A stretch of 64,000 nucleotides of DNA from Billgrantia saliphila (GTDB taxonomy: Bacteria; Pseudomonadota; Gammaproteobacteria; Pseudomonadales; Halomonadaceae), in contig NZ_PJRN01000002.1 in the NCBI RefSeq assembly GCF_002930105.1, positions 62,001-126,000 on the forward strand, read 5' to 3'. A program made the position numbers and the translations under genes. Position 1 is the stretch's first letter; every line of letters starts with the position of its first letter. Positions 1 through 7,473 of this stretch are shown piece by piece. The notes under the pieces are model-generated. The model had not been told where the DNA came from, made no database searches, and was given only the letters and a program-made list of their open reading frames with translations.

Positions 1-1
1 C

Positions 2-508
2 TGGGGGCAGCGCAATGGCGTCGACCCCTTCCTGCTGATGGGTATCGCCCGCCGCGAGAGCGCCTACAACCCCGAGGCACTGTCACCGGCTGGGGCACGC
101 GGCCTGATGCAGCTGATGCCGGGTACCGCGACCCTGCTGAGTCGGCAGCTCGGCATCAACGACCCCGGCCCCTACGGCGTTCTCGACCCGGAGCTCAATA
201 TTCGCCTGGGGAGCACCTACATTCGCGACATGGTCGACCGTTACCGCGGCAACCGCCTGGCCGCCGCCGCGGCCTACAACGCCGGCCCCGGACGGGTTGA
301 CCGCTGGCTGCGTGACGCACCGGAGGAGTTCGACTTGTTCGTCGAGGCCATTCCCTTCCGCGAGACGCGCGACTACGTTCAGGCAGTACTCTCTTATCGG
401 GTGATCTTCGAAAGCCTGGCCAACGGCGGCAGCACCGAAGGGGTCGTCATGCTCAGCGATGCGGAGACCACCATGCGCTATGACGCCTCGCTGCTGGCCC
501 GAAACTGA
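2..508 (+). CDS. Lytic transglycosylase, C-terminal SLT domain (5' end outside window)
   Basis: The reading frame is open from the window edge, so the start is missing and only the last 168 residues are seen. They form a Slt-type lysozyme-like domain, which cleaves the MurNAc-GlcNAc bond of peptidoglycan in the periplasm with 1,6-anhydro product formation. The catalytic glutamate is in RRESAYNP, followed by the family signatures SPAGARGLMQLMP and AAAYNAGPGRV. The ending RDYVQAVLSYRVIF fits the C-terminus of soluble Slt70-like enzymes. The full protein is probably much longer, with an alpha-superhelical N-terminal part, but this cannot be seen. The family is secure; the exact paralogue is not. 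Confidence 0.9.
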   Translation, partial: WGQRNGVDPFLLMGIARRESAYNPEALSPAGARGLMQLMPGTATLLSRQLGINDPGPYGVLDPELNIRLGSTYIRDMVDRYRGNRLAAAAAYNAGPGRVDRWLRDAPEEFDLFVEAIPFRETRDYVQAVLSYRVIFESLANGGSTEGVVMLSDAETTMRYDASLLARN

Positions 509-570
509 ATCGGAGAAAGGCATTCCGCGACAGGCCCCCGGCGGCATCGAGGCCTGTTGCGTCCCGGCGC

Positions 571-1212
571 TCAGCCAGGCTGACGTTCGAGCGCCAGCCT
601 GACGCCGAACGCGATCAATACCGTCCCGGTCACGCCGTTCAAAGCCCTGGCGAATAGTCGGCTGCCGAGCCAGCGCCCCGCGCCGCCTACCGTCACGACG
701 ATGGCGATCTGCCACAGGTTGGCGATCACGAAGTGGACGCCGGCCAGGAACAGCGATTTGATCAGCGCGGGGTCGCCCGGGGCGATGAACTGGGGCAGGA
801 AAGCCATGTAGAAGACCACGGTCTTTGGGTTGAGGACGTTGGAGAGCAGCCCCTCACGCAGCGGGCGCCATACCGGTATGGGCTGGCGCTCGCCCCCTAT
901 GGCCGCCATGGGCAGGCCGGAGCCGCGCCAGGCCGCCATCAACCCCGAAATGCCCAGCCAGATCAAGTAGCCCGCCCCGGCCAGCTTGAGGAGCCCGAAA
1001 GCCCATGCCGACTGCAACAGGATCAGCGATATCCCCAGGGCCGAAACGGTGGCATGGACGAACAGGCCACAGCAGATCGCCACGCTGGTGAGAACGCCGT
1101 CGCGAACCCCGCCACGCGCGGTGTTGCGGATCACCAGCAAGGTATCGACCCCAGGCGTCATGGACAGTAGCGTTATGGCGATCAGGAAAGGCCAGAACTG
1201 AGAATCCAACAT
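571..1212 (-). CDS. LysE/RhtB family amino-acid exporter
   Basis: This 213-residue hydrophobic protein has about six membrane segments and the LysE/RhtB N-terminal signature MTPGVDTLLVIRNTARGG. The family exports amino acids such as lysine, homoserine or threonine from the cytoplasm; the substrate cannot be told from sequence. The frame extends upstream to 1263, but ATG at 1212 is preceded by GGAGG with an eight-base spacer, so this start is chosen. The gene stands alone, convergent with the transglycosylase gene and divergent from cspA. The stop-free antisense frames across it are shadows. Confidence 0.88.
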   Translation of the reverse strand: MLDSQFWPFLIAITLLSMTPGVDTLLVIRNTARGGVRDGVLTSVAICCGLFVHATVSALGISLILLQSAWAFGLLKLAGAGYLIWLGISGLMAAWRGSGLPMAAIGGERQPIPVWRPLREGLLSNVLNPKTVVFYMAFLPQFIAPGDPALIKSLFLAGVHFVIANLWQIAIVVTVGGAGRWLGSRLFARALNGVTGTVLIAFGVRLALERQPG

Positions 1213-1574
1213 GGGGGTTACCTCCGCTAGGGTGTCGGTGTGGCAAGCTCGCACCCGCCGCATGCCGCGGCGACTTGGCGCGATGTCGTGCCGAAAACGG
1301 CATGGCGCAATCAGAGCAATGGGATTCTCTGGACGCTCCGATATTTTCTATCTACAGTGGATTGAGCGGACCGCATTGGCTGGAGCAGGTAGCATTAAAT
1401 GCCCCTTCGGCCCATCGCGCAAACCGCTGCGTTGGCCTGCAAGTGGAAAGTCGTCCGTTGTATTTCGCTTTGTCGATACACCCGAAGCGCACTTTTCTTC
1501 TCTTGCCCACGCACTTCGGGCCCGGCATCGCCGAGTGCCCAGCACGATCAATCTGTAAGTAAGGAAAATCGACA
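1213..1574. other. Intergenic region: lysE upstream / cspA leader
   Basis: These 362 bases between the divergent lysE-family and cspA genes hold no convincing gene. The part next to cspA is likely its 5' untranslated leader, since cspA mRNAs of this family often carry long structured leaders. A hairpin can be drawn at 1511-1538, with arms GCACTtCGG and CCGAGTGC, just before the cspA ribosome site. No strong -35/-10 pair could be picked with confidence. Confidence 0.5.
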
Positions 1575-1781
1575 ATGGCAACTGGCACTGTCAAGTGGTT
1601 CAACGATACCAAGGGCTACGGTTTCATCTCTCCGGACGACGGCGGTGATGACCTGTTCGCCCACTTCTCCGAGATTCAGGCTGAAGGCTTCAAGACCCTG
1701 CAGGACGGTCAGAAGGTCACCTTCGACGTAACCCAGGGCAAGAAAGGCCTTCAGGCCTCCAATATCCGGATCGCCAACTGA
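1575..1781 (+). CDS. CspA-family cold shock protein
   Basis: This 68-residue single cold-shock domain starts [18 protein letters not shown]. The RNP1-like motif is KGYGFI and the RNP2-like motif is DLFAHFSEI. It would bind single-stranded RNA and DNA as a chaperone and antiterminator in the cytoplasm. The length is exactly that of stand-alone CspA proteins. AAGGAAAA precedes the ATG. It is monocistronic, with a strong terminator about 60 bases downstream. Whether it is cold-induced or constitutive cannot be decided, because several paralogues are usual in one genome. Confidence 0.96.
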   Translation: MATGTVKWFNDTKGYGFISPDDGGDDLFAHFSEIQAEGFKTLQDGQKVTFDVTQGKKGLQASNIRIAN

Positions 1782-1838
1782 GGCATCGCCTCGTTCGATC
1801 CGACCCGGCTTCATGATCTCCAGCCGGGCAGCCATACG

Positions 1839-1866
1839 AAAGGCCCACCGCAAGGTGGGCCTTTTT
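1839..1866 (+). terminator. Rho-independent terminator after cspA
   Basis: A perfect 11-bp stem (AAAGGCCCACC / GGTGGGCCTTT) closes a GCAA tetraloop and runs into a T tract. It sits between cspA and the convergent lipoprotein gene and, because of the A run on the other side, may work in both directions. Confidence 0.93.
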
Positions 1867-1906
1867 CGTGCTCCTTCCTTCTGGCCAGCACAAGCCAGCT
1901 ACGGAT

Positions 1907-2731
1907 TCAGGATTCGGGTTCGGTCCGGGTCCGCCTTTCGGATTGGGACGCTTCGGGCTCGGTAGCGGATTCGGCTTGCGGCTCGGGCTCGATCCTCGGA
2001 AGGTCGCCTCCCGGCTCACTCTGCTCCGCCTCCTCGAACTGCTCGTCGAGCTGACGCTGCGCCTCTTCGAAGCGACGCTCGGTCTCTTCCAGCAACGCAT
2101 CGATATCCGACTGAGTGGTCTCACCACGACGCTCCGCCTCCTCGTCGATGGACGAGGTGCTGCGGTCGTCCTCCTCCATGGGCTCGAGACTCGACTCGAA
2201 GTCTGACGATCCTTCCATAGGCTCCAGCGTTGGTGCGTCGCGCTCGACCTCTTCGAACTGTTCGTCGATACGTCGCTGTGCCTCTTCGAAGCGGCGCTCG
2301 GTCTCCTCGATAATGGCCTCGACATCGGAACGAGTCGGCTCGCCGGGCAATGCGCCGCCCTCTTCCAATGTCTCGTCGGGCGTTTCGCCCAAGGCCTCGG
2401 CATCGGCTACGTCCTCTTCGTCCGGATCCGAGGCTGTGGGGGTTTCCTCCGTTCCCTGCCCCTCCTCTTCCCGCACCCGCTCGTCCTCCTGCGCCGACGG
2501 CGATGCCGAGGCAGCTCCGGCGTCGCTCTGCCGCTCTGCTCGCTGCGCTTCCTCAGCGCCCTCCTCCGCAGGCGGCGGCGTGGAAGGCTCTTCGCTCGTG
2601 CCGTCGGTCTCGGCAGCGGATTCCGTATCCTCAACCTGGGACGTGGCCTCCTCGTCGCCGTCTCCGCAGCCGGCCAGCCCCAGACCCAGGGTCAGCAGCA
2701 GCGCAGCAGTCATTCGGGGTGTCTTCGCCAT
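1907..2731 (-). CDS. Acidic repeat-containing lipoprotein, function unknown
   Basis: The 274-residue product has a lipoprotein signal peptide with the lipobox LAGC near residue 22, so it should be lipid-anchored in the envelope. The rest is extremely rich in Glu, Ser and Thr. The second half holds two copies of a roughly 73-residue unit, each beginning with SD(V/I) and containing EETERRFEEAQR followed by DEQFEE, predicted helical and coiled-coil forming. I do not recognise the family. Strong acidity is typical of envelope proteins in halophiles. It is transcribed on its own towards cspA. The long serine-rich open frame on the opposite strand is a shadow of its codon bias. Confidence 0.75.
   Translation of the reverse strand: MAKTPRMTAALLLTLGLGLAGCGDGDEEATSQVEDTESAAETDGTSEEPSTPPPAEEGAEEAQRAERQSDAGAASASPSAQEDERVREEEGQGTEETPTASDPDEEDVADAEALGETPDETLEEGGALPGEPTRSDVEAIIEETERRFEEAQRRIDEQFEEVERDAPTLEPMEGSSDFESSLEPMEEDDRSTSSIDEEAERRGETTQSDIDALLEETERRFEEAQRQLDEQFEEAEQSEPGGDLPRIEPEPQAESATEPEASQSERRTRTEPES
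2031..2329 (-). repeat. Two direct repeats inside the acidic lipoprotein gene
   Basis: Two diverged copies of an about 80-base segment lie at 2031-2110 and 2250-2329, a period of 219 bases (73 codons). Both encode the ETERRFEEAQR / DEQFEE helix. The periodicity is a whole number of codons, so it reflects an internal protein duplication. Confidence 0.8.
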
Positions 2732-2860
2732 TGGCTATCTCCCATCCATTAGAGGCCAGCAAAAGGGCCTTATTGCAGCAGAGCCCGGGAGCCGCTGCAA
2801 GCCGCCGGGTTCGCAAGTTCAAAAACTTGGACAACGCGGAAGGGAAACGATCCCTCCCGC

Positions 2861-4768
2861 TCAGTCGCCCATGGCGATCGGCAGCGGACACTCGAGCGAC
2901 CAGGCCACCGTCCGCAGCGCTTCTGCTTCACCCGCCGCGATGCAGCCATCGTGGCTGACGCAGCAAGCCAGGGCATTGACCAGCCGCTTGCGCTCATCGC
3001 CGCCCAGCCCGCTGCAGTGCGCCAGGGCCCGATCGAGCGCCTGGGGCGCTGCCGGCTCGGGACAGAACGTCAGCGACAAGCCCAGCTCTACGGCAGCCGC
3101 CCGGAATGCTTCCCGCGCCCGAGCCACGTCGACCTCGCCCGCCAGTGCCAGGCTCGATAGCAGCCGGCCAATGGGCTCGACGTTCTGCTCCAGGCCGGTC
3201 TGCCGCTTGCCCTTCGGCATCACGCCTTCGATGCCGACCATCACCAGGCGATGCAGCGCCCACTGCAGCATACCGGGTTCGTTCTCGGCCGCCATCAACC
3301 GGGCGAGACATTCGCGAAAACGGGCGTACTGGGTCGTCGCCAGTTGACGCAGCACGGGCAGCGCCAGTTCGATCAGCGGCAGCCGATGGCCCGGTTCGAG
3401 CTCGGCCAAGGCTGGCATCAAGCGATCGAGTTCGACGAGAACTTCCGGTAACGCCGCCTCGATCAGGGCCTGGCGCTGGCGCGCTCGGCTGGCCGGATCG
3501 GCCCCCATCAGAATGCCGTAGACCAGCGCCCGGGCGGCATAAGGCTCGTGCGCGGCCTCGAGCAGACGACGGTCGAGATCGCTCAGTGTACGGTGCGCCT
3601 GGCGGAGATCCTCGTCGCGCGGCTCCCCGATCCGTCGCGCCGGCGCCGTGCCGGCCACATGGACCAGACCGCTTGCCGGAGCGCCTGTCCGCCGCCGCTC
3701 GGCGTCATCTTCGGCATGCGAGGCTTGCCCGGGACCGACTCGGTCATGCATGGGATGCGGCTCGGGCAGGTGGCCGTTCCACTCGGGATCGAGACGTCGA
3801 ATGCGCGTCTCGAGCGGAGGATGGGTGGCGGTCAGCCGGCTCAGGTGACGCGACCCGCTGCCGAAGAAGAGATGACTGAACTCCTCGGCGCGAGCCGTAC
3901 GCAGCTCGGACCCCTGGGCCGCCACGCGCTTGAGGGCATCGGCCAGGCCCGCCGGATTGCGGGTGTACTGAACGGCACTGGCATCGGCCAGGTATTCGCG
4001 CTGGCGGCTGACCGCGGCCTTGATCAGATTGCCGCACAAGGTCCCCACGAAGCCCACCACCATCAGCGCCACGCCGGCAGCAAGCAGCACGACGTGACCA
4101 TTGCCGCGGCGCGAGCCGCGCACCACGCGTCGTGTCGCCATGCCTCGCAACAGCATGCGACCGACGAGACCGATCACCAGGATGCCATACAGCAGCGCAA
4201 TCAGACGCATGTTGAGGCGCATATCGCCATGCAGGACGTGACTGAACTCATGGGCGATCACACCCTGCAGTTCATCACGCGTAAGCGCCTGAATGGCGCC
4301 ACGGGTCACGCCGATGGCCGCATCCTGAGTCGTGTGTCCGGCGGCGAAGGCGTTGATGGCGGTCTCGGGCAGGACATAGACCGCCGGCACGGGAAGCCCG
4401 GCAGCGATGGCCATCTCCTCGACCACGTTCAATAGGCGGCGCTCCTCGGCATCGCGCGTGTCGCCATTGATGGGGCGACCGCCCAAGGCCTCCGCCACCG
4501 CGGCCCCGCCGGCGCGAAGCTGAAAATGCCGGATCAGACTGCCGCTGACGATCACCACCAGCACGCCGACGATCACGCCGCCAAGCAGCCGCGGGTCCAG
4601 CACGCGGGCCAACGGATCGCCGCCGGGCTGGCCGCCCTCCAGCAGCACCGTGGCCAAGGCCACTACCAGCACGGCGGCAGCGACCATACCCAGTACGGCG
4701 ACGATCAGCAGCGCGACCAGCCAGAGGGTCAGTCGCCTGGCTCGCGCCTGGGCACCGAAGAAATCCAT
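2861..4768 (-). CDS. Membrane M48-family zinc metallopeptidase (HtpX-like)
   Basis: The N-terminus has two membrane segments (about residues 13-43 and 62-80). The zinc-protease motif HEFSH follows at residues 173-177, then two more hydrophobic segments and a REYLADASAV stretch carrying the likely third zinc ligand. Such proteases act in membrane-protein quality control. At 635 residues it is about twice HtpX length; the extra C-terminal 300 residues are a soluble helical region of unknown role. It lies 12 bases after lemA on the same strand, and lemA plus M48 protease is a known pairing, so the two probably form one operon. Confidence 0.87.
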   Translation of the reverse strand: MDFFGAQARARRLTLWLVALLIVAVLGMVAAAVLVVALATVLLEGGQPGGDPLARVLDPRLLGGVIVGVLVVIVSGSLIRHFQLRAGGAAVAEALGGRPINGDTRDAEERRLLNVVEEMAIAAGLPVPAVYVLPETAINAFAAGHTTQDAAIGVTRGAIQALTRDELQGVIAHEFSHVLHGDMRLNMRLIALLYGILVIGLVGRMLLRGMATRRVVRGSRRGNGHVVLLAAGVALMVVGFVGTLCGNLIKAAVSRQREYLADASAVQYTRNPAGLADALKRVAAQGSELRTARAEEFSHLFFGSGSRHLSRLTATHPPLETRIRRLDPEWNGHLPEPHPMHDRVGPGQASHAEDDAERRRTGAPASGLVHVAGTAPARRIGEPRDEDLRQAHRTLSDLDRRLLEAAHEPYAARALVYGILMGADPASRARQRQALIEAALPEVLVELDRLMPALAELEPGHRLPLIELALPVLRQLATTQYARFRECLARLMAAENEPGMLQWALHRLVMVGIEGVMPKGKRQTGLEQNVEPIGRLLSSLALAGEVDVARAREAFRAAAVELGLSLTFCPEPAAPQALDRALAHCSGLGGDERKRLVNALACCVSHDGCIAAGEAEALRTVAWSLECPLPIAMGD

Positions 4769-4780
4769 GGCCGCGAGCCG

Positions 4781-5377
4781 TCAGAAACCGACGCGCGGAG
4801 CCGTCTGGATTTCGGCGCTGTCGTCGAACTCCAGCAGCGCCGCATCCTCACGATGCCCGAGCGGCCCTGCCAACAGCACCGGCGGAAAGCTCTGCTTATA
4901 GGTGTTGTACTGCATCACCGCATCATTGAACGCCTGGCGGGCGAAGGCCACCCGGTTCTCGGTGCTGGTGAGCGTCTCGGAGAGCTGGCGCATGTTGTCG
5001 GAGGCCTTGAGCTCCGGATAGGCCTCCATGACCACATTGAGCCGCCCCAGGGCGGCGCCCAGCGCCCCCTCGGCGCCGGCCAGCTCGGCCATGGCGCCGG
5101 GCTCGCCCGGACGGGCGGCCGCGGTTTGCAGTCCCGACAGCGCGGCATTGCGCGCCTCGGTGACGGCCGTCAGCGTCTCGCGCTCATGCGCCATGTAGGC
5201 CTTGGCGGTCTCCACCAGGTTGGGAATAAGGTCGTAACGGCGCTTGAGCTGCACTTCGATCTGGGCAAAGGCGTTCTGGTAGCGGTTCTTCAACGCCACC
5301 AGGCGGTTGTATATGCTGACGCCGTAGATCACCAGCAGGGCCAGCGCTACCAGTAGCACGATTGTCGTGATTTGCAT
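4781..5377 (-). CDS. LemA family protein
   Basis: A 198-residue protein with one N-terminal membrane helix (residues 3-19) followed by the LemA signature YNRLVALKNRYQNAFAQIEV and a helical-bundle domain containing RYDLIPNLVETAKAY. The molecular function of LemA proteins is not established; they are membrane-anchored helical bundles on the periplasmic or outer side. AGGAG seven bases upstream supports this start. It is the first gene of a pair with the M48 protease and is divergent from the CPA2 antiporter gene. Confidence 0.9.
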   Translation of the reverse strand: MQITTIVLLVALALLVIYGVSIYNRLVALKNRYQNAFAQIEVQLKRRYDLIPNLVETAKAYMAHERETLTAVTEARNAALSGLQTAAARPGEPGAMAELAGAEGALGAALGRLNVVMEAYPELKASDNMRQLSETLTSTENRVAFARQAFNDAVMQYNTYKQSFPPVLLAGPLGHREDAALLEFDDSAEIQTAPRVGF

Positions 5378-5482
5378 GTTATCTCCTCGTCGCCGGCTGC
5401 CGATGAAGACCTCGCCAGTGCCATTTTGCGAAGCAAACTCTTACACTCAGCCCTCGGACACATTATCAGAACATGGGGATAG

Positions 5483-7081
5483 ATGATCGAAGCCGCCTAC
5501 ATCGTAGCCGCTTTCCTCGGCGGCGTGACCGCTCTGGCCGTCCGCCTTCCGCCGCTGGTCGGATTCCTGGCGGCCGGCTTCGTCCTCAATATGCTGGGCT
5601 ACGAGTCGACCCCCCTGCTGACGACCATTGCGGATGTCGGGGTGACCCTGCTGTTGTTCAGCATTGGCTTGAAGCTCAACGTCCGCCACCTGCTCAAGGG
5701 CGAGGTCTGGGGAAGCGCCTCGCTGCACATGATAGGGTCGAGCCTGCTCTTTCTCGCCATTCTCGGAGCGCTCAAGTGGCTGGGACTGAGGCTGCTGGGT
5801 GACGCCACCTGGGCCACGCTGTTGCTCCTGGGCTTCGCGCTTTCCTTTTCGAGCACGGTCTTCGTGGTCAAGGTCCTTGAGAAGCGAAGCGAGACCCAGT
5901 CTGCCCATGGCCGCCTGGCCATCGGGGTGCTGATCATGCAGGACGTCTTCGCCGTGGTATTCATTTCGGCCTCGTCCGGCGAGCTACCGAGCCCCTGGGC
6001 CATCGGATTGCTGCTGTTGATCCCACTGGCGCCGCTGCTGCGCCAAACGCTGGATCGCCTCGGGCATGGCGAGATGCAGATGCTCTTCGGCATGATCCTG
6101 GCGCTGGTGCTCGGCTATGGCCTGTTCGATGCGGTGGGGCTCAAGGGCGATCTCGGCGCCTTGGTCGTCGGCCTGCTGCTGGCCCCACATCCCGCTGCCG
6201 GCAACCTGTCCCGCTCGATGTTCAATCTCAAGGAGCTACTGCTGGTGGGCTTCTTCCTGAGCATCGGCTTTACCAGCACACCGGATTGGGGAATGCTGGG
6301 CATCGCTCTGCTGCTGGTCGCCGCGCTCCCCCTCAAGAGCTTGCTCTATCAGCTGATCTTCATGCGCTTTCCGATGCGCCGCCGCACCTCGCTGCTGGCC
6401 ACCTTGACCCTCACCAATTACTCGGAATTCGGCCTGATCGTGGGCGCCCTGGCCGTTTCGACAGGCTGGCTGGCACCGGAGTGGCTGGTCGTGCTGTCGC
6501 TGGCGGTGGCCATGAGCTTCGCCTTCTCCGCGGCACTCAATATGGTAAGCGAGAGCGTATACCGCCACGTCGAGGGCCTGCTGCCTCCGTCACGGGAGGT
6601 CGACCTGCCCCCCCGGGAGCGACCGATCGAAATCGGCGATGCACAGGCCGTGGTACTCGGCATGGGACGCATCGGGCGCAGCGTTTACCGACGCCTGCGC
6701 AAGGAATATGGCCTGCGGGTGCTGGGCATCGATAGCAATCCGAAAACCGTCGCGGAGCTGAGCGAGAGAGGCTTCAACCTGCTGGAGGGCGATGCGGTGG
6801 ATTCGGATTTCTGGGATAAGCTATTGATGTCGGAGGACGTTCAGTTGGTCATACTGGCCATGCCGCACCATTCGGGCAATCTGTTCGCCCTGCAGCAGCT
6901 GCGAAATCGCCAGTTTCCGGGTCGCATCACGGCGGTGGTCGAATACCCCGAGGAGATCGAGCCGATTCGCGAACTGGGAGCCAATGCGGTCTTCCACGTC
7001 TATGACGAGGCGGGGCGCGCCCTGGCGGACAGCGCCGCCGCGAATGCGGGTGTACCCCCCGTGACGCAGCAGATCGGCTGA
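5483..7081 (+). CDS. CPA2-family cation:proton antiporter with TrkA-N domain
   Basis: About twelve membrane segments occupy residues 1-360. A cytoplasmic nucleotide-binding RCK/TrkA-N domain follows, with the Rossmann motif GMGRIG from about residue 393 and the acidic strand end GIDSN. The 532-residue layout resembles KefB/KefC and YbaL, which exchange K+ or Na+ for protons under nucleotide control. Ion specificity cannot be deduced, but such transporters are central to salt adaptation. There is no C-terminal TrkA-C domain. A small membrane-protein gene follows 38 bases later and may be co-transcribed. Confidence 0.9.
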   Translation: MIEAAYIVAAFLGGVTALAVRLPPLVGFLAAGFVLNMLGYESTPLLTTIADVGVTLLLFSIGLKLNVRHLLKGEVWGSASLHMIGSSLLFLAILGALKWLGLRLLGDATWATLLLLGFALSFSSTVFVVKVLEKRSETQSAHGRLAIGVLIMQDVFAVVFISASSGELPSPWAIGLLLLIPLAPLLRQTLDRLGHGEMQMLFGMILALVLGYGLFDAVGLKGDLGALVVGLLLAPHPAAGNLSRSMFNLKELLLVGFFLSIGFTSTPDWGMLGIALLLVAALPLKSLLYQLIFMRFPMRRRTSLLATLTLTNYSEFGLIVGALAVSTGWLAPEWLVVLSLAVAMSFAFSAALNMVSESVYRHVEGLLPPSREVDLPPRERPIEIGDAQAVVLGMGRIGRSVYRRLRKEYGLRVLGIDSNPKTVAELSERGFNLLEGDAVDSDFWDKLLMSEDVQLVILAMPHHSGNLFALQQLRNRQFPGRITAVVEYPEEIEPIRELGANAVFHVYDEAGRALADSAAANAGVPPVTQQIG

Positions 7082-7119
7082 TCGACGACAGTTTTCTATT
7101 TCACAACGAGAGAGATTCC

Positions 7120-7407
7120 ATGCAGGACTTCTTCACCTGGCTTGGCCGCACCTTGGGCGAGATCATCCGCTTCGTGGTTGACCTGCTGCTTGTCTTCTTC
7201 CAGAACCTGGGCGCTTCCGTGCGCAACTTTTTCGATGCCTTGACGAACGCGCTGGGCATACCACCCACGCTGATCAGCCTGGGGGTTCTCCTGCTCGGCC
7301 TGTGGCTGCTCTACTTGGCGCTGCGCGCCCTGTTGCGCCGACGCCTGTTCGCCACCTTGATCTGGGCGGTGCTAGGCGTAACCGTCCTGAGCTGGCTGAT
7401 CTATTGA
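7120..7407 (+). CDS. Small membrane protein of unknown function
   Basis: A 95-residue protein with an amphipathic or hydrophobic N-terminal half (about residues 15-30), then two hydrophobic segments around 50-70 and 78-95 separated by the basic stretch RALLRRR. GAGAGA precedes the ATG. I do not recognise the family. It follows the antiporter gene closely on the same strand, so an operon is likely. It ends before a strong intergenic hairpin that separates it from the convergent pepN. Confidence 0.7.
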   Translation: MQDFFTWLGRTLGEIIRFVVDLLLVFFQNLGASVRNFFDALTNALGIPPTLISLGVLLLGLWLLYLALRALLRRRLFATLIWAVLGVTVLSWLIY

Positions 7408-7425
7408 TTGGGCGAAGACGTGATC

Positions 7426-7463
7426 GGGCGAGGGGCTGCCGCTTGCGCGCTATCCCCTCGCCC
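7426..7463. terminator. Hairpin between small membrane protein gene and pepN
   Basis: A 10-bp perfect stem (GGGCGAGGGG / CCCCTCGCCC) with an 18-base loop lies between convergent genes. Neither side has a T run, so it may be a Rho-dependent or protective structure rather than a canonical terminator. Confidence 0.5.
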
Positions 7464-7473
7464 AAGATGGAGC

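Noticed and set aside
1340-1574. Sigma-70 promoter for cspA
   Set aside because: Several weak -35-like and -10-like words exist but none has acceptable spacing, so no site is reported.
2115-3347. 410-residue serine-rich open frame on the plus strand
   Set aside because: It is antisense to the acidic lipoprotein and M48 protease genes; its composition mirrors their Glu/Asp codons and it has no domain.
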